Shown here: positions 56,930 through 64,000 of the stretch, piece by piece
How the letters are laid out: each line of letters starts with the position of its first letter
Position numbering within the stretch: position 1 is the stretch's first letter
Notes under the pieces: generated by a model
Told to the model about the DNA's origin: nothing
Databases searched by the model: none
The model's input: the letters and a program-made list of their open reading frames with translations, nothing else
Translations under genes and position numbers: made by a program
Assembly (NCBI GenBank): GCA_947471745.1
Contig: CANJKZ010001148.1
Location: 449,501 to 513,500 of the forward strand
Length of the DNA stretch: 64,000 bases
Source: Closterium sp. Naga37s-1
Lineage: Eukaryota > Streptophyta > Zygnematophyceae > Desmidiales > Closteriaceae
Direction of reading: 5' to 3'

Positions 56930-57580
56930 CCCATTACAGCACGTCCTGCGGCAGCACCCGCAGAACCAGCACTCCCAGAGTTAGCACCCCGCGACGTACG
57001 AGCACCTCCACCTCCTCCACGACCACGAGCACCCCTGCGTCATCTCCGCCCACCATAAGCAGCAGAGACGGCGTCGACCTCCGTTGTAGCAGTGGGCTCA
57101 GCAACAGCAGCAGAGGCAACTGGGGTAGGGAGCTGGGGCGGAGCGCACCCCTCAGAGATGGGTTTTACTACCGCACCAGTGGTGGAGGCGATGGTGCGAA
57201 GGTGGGTCCCGAACTTAGTGAGAGTGGTCACAAATTGATCGATAGTGAGGCACATGGGGTGCATGGCGAGGAGGGCATCACGGGCACGCGCGAGGCGGCC
57301 AGGGAGACGGGTCTCTAGGAAGTGCAAGGTGAGATACATGGGGGGGGCGTGCTCGGCAAGGTCGTCAGCAGTGCAAGCAGTGCGGAAGCTAGCATCAAGC
57401 AAGCGCAGATGGGTAGTGAGGTCAGAAATAGTGGAGAAAGGGGAGAAATCAGGGAAGAGGAGAAGCATGAAGAGGCGCCCTAGAGTAGCAGATGAGGGGG
57501 TAAGGTAGCGATCAACAGTAGCCTCAAGACACGCCTCCCTGGCGATGTGGAGACTCACTCTACAACGGTAGTGAGCTAGA
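56930..57580 (-). pseudogene. Copia G Gag remnant
   Basis: It reads ATVDRYLTPSSATLGRL, LLFPDFSPFSTISDLTTHLR, APPMYLTLHFLETRLP and then an Arg/Gly-rich stretch [18 protein letters not shown]. This matches E gag from about residue 75. The N-terminal part is missing or merged with the repeat block upstream. Open frame but truncated. Confidence 0.8.
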
Positions 57581-57784
57581 CTACGGGGGTTGGCACGAAC
57601 TACTAGGAGTGACCGTAGCTTTGCTTAGTTCCTTAGCGCTTGCACATTCACGAGAGAAGTTGGCAAGAGTTTCCACTAGGCAAAGTCGAAATTACAGAAT
57701 GATTGAACAAGCAATGACAACAATGACTACATCAGGCACCTAGCAACTCTGCAGCTAGCCTGGTTGACCGCCAGCATAGCTTGG

Positions 57785-57905
57785 TCGACCGCCTGCCAGC
57801 ATTGCGTAGAGGAGCCGCGCCAGCACTGCAGAAGGGCGACCTGCCAACGCTGCAGGTCGACGGCGTGCCAACGCTGCAGCAAAGCGGCTGTCCAGCGTTG
57901 CCCCG
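57785..57905 (-). repeat. 24-bp tandem repeat, about 5 copies (copy 2)
   Basis: Reverse complement of the unit at 2332-2450: CTGCAGAAGGGCGACCTGCC and variants every 24 bases. The minus-strand frame reads ALLQRWHA, VDLQRWQV, ALLQCWRG. Confidence 0.75.
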
Positions 57906-58112
57906 TAGAAGACAGCAGTGCGCACACTCGCAGGTGCGCGCAGACGATTGGCCCGACTTGCACCGTTGTGCATCCGTCGGCTGTTGTCTGCGCCTGACGA
58001 GCCATATCGACTTCGGGATACCAACCCGAAGTCGCCTTCGCCATCGCGACCTCGACGACGTCCGCGTGCCTCCGCAGAACTCGCCGAGCAAGTTACCGGG
58101 TCGACCTGGTCG

Positions 58113-58205
58113 ACCACCAAGTGCTCTGGTCGACCACCAGTGCCTCCGGTCGACCACCAGGTGCCTCTGGTCGACCACCAAGTGCCCCTGGTCGACCACA
58201 ACTCC
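58113..58205. repeat. 20-21-bp tandem array containing GTCGACCACC
   Basis: About five copies of GTCGACCACCAAGTGCCTCT. The word GTCGAC also recurs through 57850-58510 far above chance. Confidence 0.85.
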
Positions 58206-58759
58206 CGTCGAGCTACCCCCTGGTCGACGGGCCCCTCCGTCGACCAGCAGTGTCAGCTGTTGTCGCCGAGCTCCCCTCGTCGACCGCTGCTCACATGTGA
58301 GGTTGACGGACTGCTCCGTCGACCTCCCGGTCGAACTGCTCCTCCTGTTCGACGGCCCACCCGTCACCCAGCCCAGTCAGCTGCAGCTGTTGAGCTCCCT
58401 GGTCGACGGCTCCAGCCCCGTGACAGTCCTGTGCAGGTCGACAGCCACTTAGTCGACCTGCCCCGCAGAAGAAGGCCGTCGAGCACTCCTTGTCGACGGC
58501 AACACCACAGTGATCCCCTGCAGCGTGACGAAGCCCGCCGAGCAGCTCCTTCACTGCGAACTGTCGGCTGCTTCTCCCGTACATCCGACCAAGTCGTCGG
58601 CGTTGCCCAAGCGAGGGCGGGGCCAACACTCCATTCCCGTTAACACTACCCTGCCGCGCTCACGCTTGGGCCTCCAGCCCACACGGCAGTGCTCCACGGA
58701 GAAAACTCGTCCTCGCCATGCACCCCACACACAGCACGCCGTCACTGCACCAGCCGTGC

Positions 58760-60402
58760 AAAAGGGCACGGCACCTACTGCTGCACCTCGTCGTCCCCGT
58801 CGCCGACTTCGGCCAGACGCACTTGGCCGATGGCGACTGAGCACCGGTTGAAAGCCGGAAAATGCAGCGCCTTCGTCAGGAAGTCTGCCGGCTGCTCGGT
58901 GGTCGGGATGTACTTCAACGCGAACTTCCCGCGCCTCACCATGTGCTGCAGCCAGGCGTAGCGTCGCTCCATGTGCTTGAGGTTGCCCTGCAGTCCCAAG
59001 CCCTCTGCGACCGTGATTGCCGACTAGTTGTCCACCCGAAGGACAGTCGGCTTCCCAGCGTCGAGCTGCTGGAATTCCGCAAGGAGGACGCGAAGTCGAC
59101 GTCCCTCCTTGCCAGCGTCCGTGGCCGCCACATACTCCAACTCGGTCAACGACAATGTCGCGCACTTGATGCGCGAGCTCGACCAAGAGACAGCGGCCCC
59201 TCCGTAGACGAACACGTAGCCGCCCGTGCTCGTCCGGTTCTGCTTGTCGCCCGCGTCGTCGGCGTCCACGTAGTCGATCAGCTCCAGCGACTCTGGTCCA
59301 CCGCCGAACCCCAGGGCGGTGTCGCGGGTGTCGGCGAGGTAGGCGAGGCAGCGGTCGACCTCGCACCAATGCTGGTCGCTCCTCACCGTGAGGCCGCTCC
59401 CCAGCTTGCTGCAGGCGAACGCGATGTCCGGCCTCGTCGTCGTCGCCGCGAACTGCAGCGAGCCAACCTTCTGACGGTACTCCTCCTCCTCGCGCTCCTG
59501 CGCCTCCTCGTCGTCGAATGTCAGCTCGGCGTAGGCGTCGACCGAGACCAGCGTCTTCGGGACTCGACCGCCCTGCTCCTCGTCGATGAAGTGCCTGCGC
59601 AGCTTGTCGGTCTAGCCCTGCTGGTGCAGCCACAACTTCCTTGCCGGCCTGTCGCGCACGATCTCCAGCCCAAGGTACTTCACCACCGGCGAGATCTCAC
59701 GCAGCTCGAAGGCGGCCTCTAGCAGCTGCTTCAGCTCCTTCAGCATCGCGGTGCTGCTGCTGGCGGCGAGCAGGTAGTCGACGTAGACCAACACCCAGCA
59801 GGTCACTCCGTCGTCGCCGGTCTTGAAGTAGAGCGCTGTGTCGGCCTGGCTCTTCTTCCAGCCAGCGCCCAGCAGCACACTGTCGAGAGTCCTGTACCAC
59901 AGCAGCGGCGACTGCTTCAGCCCGTAGAGGCTCTTTAGCAACTTACACACCCGGCCGGTCCCATCCTCGAAGTAGTCCGGCTGGTACATATACAGCACCC
60001 GGTCGAGCTTGCTCTGCAGGAAGGCGTTCTTCATGTCGAGCTGCATCAGGTTGAGGTCGAGGACGGCGACGATGCTGAGGAAGGTCCTCAGCGTGACGTA
60101 GCTGCTCACCGGCGAGTACGTCTCGTCGTAGTCGGCGCCATACACCTGCGTCAAGCCCTTCACGACCAGCCTCGCCTTCTCACGCTCGACGGTGTCGTCG
60201 ATGCGGTACTTGGTCGTCAACACCCACCGGTTCTTCATGATGTTCACCCCGCGTGGGCGTTCGACCAGCTCCCATGTGCCCATGCCGATAAGGCTGCGGA
60301 TCTCCTCGTCCATGGCGGCCTTCACCGCCTCGCCCTTCCAGCTCGCCAACGCCTCCTTCACCGTCATCGTGGCGATGTCCCAGCGGTGTTCGGGGTCAGC
60401 AT
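58760..60402 (-). pseudogene. Copia H RT and RNase H, inactivated
   Basis: RT from 60402: WELVERPRGVNIMKNRWVL, YDETYSPVSSYVTLR, MQLDMKNAFLQ, then VLVYVDYLLAAS near 59771-59788, where the usual YVDD is YVDY (Tyr codon at 59774-59776), removing a catalytic Asp. A TAG lies at 59612. RNase H reads YVDADDAGDKQNRTSTGG and LSLTELEYVAATDAG, then VDN, TAG (59024-59026), SAITVAEG. The usual wording there is DNQSAI, so a Gln codon became amber. It ends with the PADFLTKALHF region at 58860. Frameshifts lie between 59390 and 59612. Confidence 0.88.
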
Positions 60403-61975
60403 TGTCAGAATAACAGGCATAACAAGGAGCCATAGCTAGGGTTTAGCTAGCTAGGCAAGAGAGACTAGGCAAAAGAGTGGTTCACTAGCAAACATTGGGA
60501 TACATATAGCAAACCCTAAAAGGGCTGTACTCACTATAGAGTACCCCACTGCAGTCTAGAGAAACATAACATTCTGACACACCCCCATAGTCAAAGTGGG
60601 GTATAATCAGCACAGCAAGCAGTCATAGAGCAGGTTCACAAGTGCAAGCAAAGATAGTGGCATTCACAGAGGGCAAGTGAGGAGGAGGAGGGAATGTGAG
60701 AGGAGAGGAGATGGGAGGCGACGACGGAAGCTGCAGACACACGGTAGCGGCTGGCTCAGTGGCTACCGAATCAAAGGCCCGGACTACAGGAGTAACTGGC
60801 TCTGCGGCTAACTCTGAGCGGCTGGAGCAACTGACCCACGGGCGACTGGCGACTACCGGAGATTGTAGCCTCCGGACTACTGGCGCTGCTGGCGACACGA
60901 CGGCTCAACCTCCGCTCAACCTCCTCTAACTGTCCCACACCCCTCTCACACACCCACTGCTGCACCCCTAGCTCCACTACCACGGCACCCCCCTAGCGCC
61001 ACTCCCCTCGGCTCCCACACATCCACCCCCCTCAGCGGTAGCTGCAGCAGTGGGAGACGGAGGAGGAGGAGAAGGAAGGGACGACGCACACGTATCACCC
61101 CCACACCCGCCACCCCCATACCCTCCAACGCAGGGCAGAAACGCGGGCAGCAGGTGGGGCGGCGTGTGAGCGGAAGCGGGGCGGCGCGCGGGCCCCCAGG
61201 GCGCCTCGACGAGCGACGGGAGGGGGCGACGCGCGGGCCCCCTGGGCGCCACGACGGGCGACGGGAGGGGCGACGCGCGGCCCCCCAGGGCGCCGCGACG
61301 GGCGACGGAAGGGGCGACGCGCGGCCCCCCAGGGCGCCGCGACGGGCGACGGGAGGGGCGACGCGCGGCCCCCCAGGGCGCCGCGACGGGCGACGGGAGG
61401 GGGGGGGGCGACGCGCTGGCCCCCAGGGCGCCGCGACGGGCGACGGGAAGGGTGACGCGCGGCCCCCCAGGGCGCCGCGACGGGCGACGGGGCAGCGCGC
61501 GCGGCTTCCCGGGGGCGACTCGCGGGTCGACGGGAGGGACGCGCGGGTCCCCGGGGGCGGCGCGACGGTCGACAGGGAGGACGCGCGGGTCCCCGGGGTG
61601 ACGCGTGAGGCAGCAAGGCGCACGGCGGGCAGAAAACCGCCGCGCGCCCCGAGCGCGCGGCGGGCAGAAAACCGCCATGCGCCCCGAGCGCGTGGCGGGA
61701 AGAAAAAACGTCGCGCGCCACGGGGCGCGCGACAGACAGGAAAGCAGCGGAAGCTAACGGTGGGCCCACAGGCAAGGAGCGTAACCGCTCTGATACCATG
61801 TCAGAATAACAGGCATAACGAGGAGCCATAGCTAGGGTTTAGCTAGCTAGGCAAGAGAGAATAGGCAAAAGAGTGGTTCACTAGCAAACATTGGGATACA
61901 TATAGCAAACCCTAAAAGGGCTATACTCACTATAGAGTACCCCACTGCAGACTAGAGAAACATAACATTCTAACA
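60403..61975 (-). mobile_element. Short non-autonomous LTR element I (TRIM/LARD-like)
   Basis: 177-bp LTRs at 60403-60579 and 61799-61975 (five differences), TSD AGCAT at 60398-60402 and 61976-61980. The right LTR is bordered by a perfect primer site, ATGGTATCAGAGC on the minus strand. The left LTR is bordered by a CCCCCATAGTCAAAGTGGGG hairpin. The 1.2-kb interior codes no retroelement domain. LTR motifs (GTGGGGTA, then TAGGGTTTGC) relate it to E, C and F, so an element of that lineage probably moves it. Confidence 0.92.
61150..61740 (-). repeat. GC-rich tandem array in the leader of element I
   Basis: Units of about 42-45 bp, for example GGCGACGCGCGGCCCCCCAG followed by GGCGCCGCGACGGGCGAC, from 61200 to 61490, then related GC-rich repeats (GCGCGGCGGGCAGAAAACCG at 61617 and 61657). 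Frames open on both strands here are artefacts. Confidence 0.85.
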
Positions 61976-64000
61976 AGCATGTACGTCGGGGTCGAGCTCC
62001 GGCAGGTCAACGTCATCGCCGGCGTCGTCGTACAGCACGTCATCGTCAGCGTTGTCGAACACCGTGGTGAAGGCAGCTGGCGCCAGGCAGGCGTGGAAGC
62101 TCAGCCGCTCCGGCGGCCGTCGAGCTCGACCTGTGCGTCGCAGCTCAGGCTTCTCGATTGGCACCTCTACCACGTCGCTGTCGGTGGACTCCTCTCCCGC
62201 CGACAGCTCCCCTTCCTCGTCGACATCTTCGTGGTCGACCAGCTGCTTCGATCCTTCGACCGGCTGCTCACCTCCTGCTGACTTCGACAGCTCCCCTGTC
62301 GACCGCCTCGGCTGCTGCTCCCCTGTCGACTGCACCCCTGCTGCTGCCTCCTGTTCGACCGGCTCCCCTGTCTGCTGCTCCACTGTCGTCGACGGCTTCC
62401 CATCCTGGTCGACGAGCTTAGCGCCTTGTCGGCCGCTGGCGATGCCACTGGCCGGCGCCACAGGTGACGCCTCAAGGCTCCCCTCATCGCCGGTGGCCGA
62501 CACAGGTGTCGACGCCGGCCGATCTGCGACGGGGGTGGGAGGAGCAAGGACAAGGAGAGGAAGAAGAACTTCCACGACATCCTCATCAGCAGGCTCGTCG
62601 ACCTCGGCGAGCAGCGAGGCCGTCGCCGTCGAGGTGTCCGTCGGCGGGTGTGCCTGCGTCCGCCCCGACGCCGTCCCATACTTCGTCTTCCACACTTCCA
62701 GCGACAGCGTCTCATAGAATATCACCTCGACCGACGTGACCACCTTGTTGTCGGTCAAGTCCAGTACCTCCCAGCGCTTACTCTTCGGCGACACACCCAG
62801 GTGAAGCCCCCACCGTGCTGCTGCTCGGGAACCATGAACTGCACCATGCAGCCCCACACCCGCGCCAGCGTAAGGTCGGGCTTCTTCCCGGCCAGCAGCT
62901 GGTGCGGCGTCGTCCCTGGCGGCGTCGTCGACCGCTCCAAGCAGTTGCGCACCCAGACAGCTTGGCGTAGAGCGAGATGCCACCAGTGGTGCTGCACGCC
63001 CATGTGCAGCAGCATCGTCCGGATGGACTCGACGACCGTGCGCATCTCCCGCTCAGCCATGCCATTCTGCTGCAGAGTGTAAGGGCACGTCAGGTCGTGG
63101 ACAATGCCTTTCCCGTCGACGAAGTCGGTGAACGCCTTCCCGAGGAACTCCCCTCCCCGGTCTGAGCGGAGCATCAGCACCGACATCTTCGCCTGCCGTT
63201 CCACCAACACCAGCCACTTCTGGAACTCCCGCAGCACGTCTCTATTCTCAGCGACCTGCATCACCCACACGAACCGAGTGTAGCGATCCTTCAGCAGCAG
63301 GAAGTACAAGCTGCCATCCTTGGCAGCCACCCGAAATGGCCCGCACAAGTCAATGTGCACTACAGCCAGTGCGTTCTCGGCGTCCGAGCCCTTGGTGGGG
63401 AAGGTGTGCCGCGCTAGCTTTCCTCCGACGCACGAGACACACGGCGGGTCTGCTCCGGTCGACGGCGTGATGTCGAGCCTAGTAGCAACATCATGCTTCG
63501 CCGAGCTCTTGATCGTGTCGATGCCGACGTGTGAGAGCCTCGCATGCAAACGGTCGGGGGTCGACTTCGTCGCCGAGACGATCGTCCGCAGAGCCACCAC
63601 CTCGCTCGACAGCGACCGCGTCGAGCAGGGGCGAAGGTCGGTGCAGATGACTCGTCTGGTGTGGCGTGCTCGACCGAGCACCTCCCCGGTCGCGGCGACG
63701 AGCAGCATCTCGTCGCCGTCGCCTTGCAACTGCTCTCCGCTCTCCTTCAGTTGGCCAGCTGACAGCAGGTTCGCCAGTACGCCCGGAACGTAGAGCACGT
63801 CGGGGATGAGGACCCGCTTCCCGGCCTCCCCTTGCAGAGCGACGGTTCCACGACCCTTAACAGGTTATAGTGCCCCGTTGAATCCACGCACGTGCTTCAC
63901 GCCATCGCTCGGCGCCATGTTGACGAAGACCGCCTTCGTCCCCATCAGGTGGTGGGAGCAACCGCTGTCGAGCAGCACCGCCATCGGGTTTGCCTGAACA
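61976..64000 (-). pseudogene. Copia H integrase, spacer and protease start
   Basis: Protease begins at the window edge with AVLLDSGCSHHLMG (about 63985-63940). It is followed by an in-frame TAA at 63865-63867. From 63798 the frame is open: LHARLSHVGIDTIKSSA and CVSCVGGKLARH (zinc finger), VVHIDLCGPFRVAAKDGSLY, LMLRSDRGGEFLGKAF and NGMAEREMRTVVESIRTML (D, D, E triad), then WGCMVQFMVP. A frameshift near 62760-62990 leads to the Ser/Glu/Val-rich spacer, which ends ELDPDVHAC at 61981 beside element I. Confidence 0.87.

Larger units (their letters stand above)
53716..57580 (-). mobile_element. Copia element G, decayed, split by element F
   Basis: A minus-strand Copia element of the E/C lineage with no identifiable LTRs. 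Gag is at about 57558-56950, protease and a joined piece of integrase at 56830-56330, RT at 55780-55060, and the RT/RNase H connection at 53898-53716. Element F (53899-55042) interrupts RT; removing F restores the sequence GCTCTGTCC found in E and C. The rest is full of frameshifts. Confidence 0.82.
57553..58628 (-). repeat. Dispersed repeat block, copy 2; possible 3' LTR of element H
   Basis: Its minus-strand start, TGTTGGCCCCGCC at 58628, directly follows a purine tract (CGGGAATGGAG) like those before the LTRs of D and A, so part of this block may be the 3' LTR of H. It shares with 1811-2700 the 20-base word at 58607-58626, the 24-bp array and the TAGTGGAAACTCTTGCCAA word near 57660. The far end runs into the gag remnant of G, so the LTR border is unclear. 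Confidence 0.45.
58629..64000 (-). mobile_element. Copia element H, partial at window edge, split by element I
   Basis: A minus-strand Copia element: RNase H (58775-59390), RT (59612-60402), spacer and integrase (61981-63800), start of protease (63800-64000). Element I (60403-61975) separates RT from the spacer; the coding sequence continues across it once I and one AGCAT copy are removed. The 5' LTR and gag lie beyond the window. H belongs to a different Copia branch from E and C: its integrase and RT wording differs and its RNase H ends in PADFLTKAL. Confidence 0.88.

Noticed and set aside
61095..61829. Several 225-245-codon frames on both strands in element I
   Set aside because: Open on both strands because of GC-rich tandem repeats; no retroelement motif.

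Overview
The window is nuclear DNA from a green plant lineage, most likely a streptophyte alga or early land plant. The evidence is one complete intron-rich nuclear gene for the D subunit of magnesium chelatase (chlorophyll synthesis; 14 exons, 774 residues by my splice model), a short intron-containing MYB-like gene, Copia and Ty3/Gypsy (chromovirus) retrotransposons primed from initiator-Met tRNA, and C/T-rich introns. A zygnematophyte such as Closterium is my best guess, but that is inference and not shown by the sequence. I found no tRNA, rRNA or CRISPR array.

Layout. 1-2.1 kb: broken 3' half of a LINE (minus), then a repeat block with a 24-bp array. 2.9-8.45 kb: a complete Ty3/Gypsy chromovirus (plus) with 342-bp LTRs and target-site duplication (TSD) CAGAC, but five in-frame stops in pol. 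8.4-10.9 kb: mostly unassigned. 10.9-34.3 kb: a nested stack of Copia elements that can be unpicked from TSDs. Element D (plus, 5' truncated) has its 3' LTR split by element A (minus; TSD ATTAC). The right LTR of A is split by solo LTR B (TSD TTCCC). B is split twice, by element C (TSD TATCG) and element E (TSD AGTTC). E has identical 130-bp LTRs and one open 1973-codon gag-pol frame, so it is very young and possibly active.

35.0-42.9 kb: the ChlD gene (plus). Several introns hold partial copies of the neighbouring exon, some with the adjoining 5' splice site, which is the most unusual gene-level feature here. 44.5-48.8 kb: minisatellite arrays of C/T-rich and then G/A-rich character flanking fragments of a DEAD-box helicase like DDX51/RH1. 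49.24-50.24 kb: a 1000-bp Mutator-like MITE with long inverted ends and a 9-bp TSD. 51.3-53.26 kb: a five-exon gene with a single MYB repeat resembling the first repeat of DUO1. 53.5-57.6 kb: decayed Copia element G (minus) holding an internally deleted Copia F (plus; TSD GCTCT). 57.6-64 kb: repeat block, then Copia element H (minus, running off the right edge, RT active site changed to YVDY), split by a short non-autonomous element I (TSD AGCAT).

Overall: two host genes in a retrotransposon-dominated region. The E, C, F, G and I elements look like one Copia lineage (short LTRs with shared motifs; a G-rich hairpin at the polypurine tract in C, E, F and I; GC-rich leaders in C, E and I). In-frame stops in C, D and H fall repeatedly at glutamine CAG codons changed to TAG, as expected if CHG-methylated cytosines deaminated.
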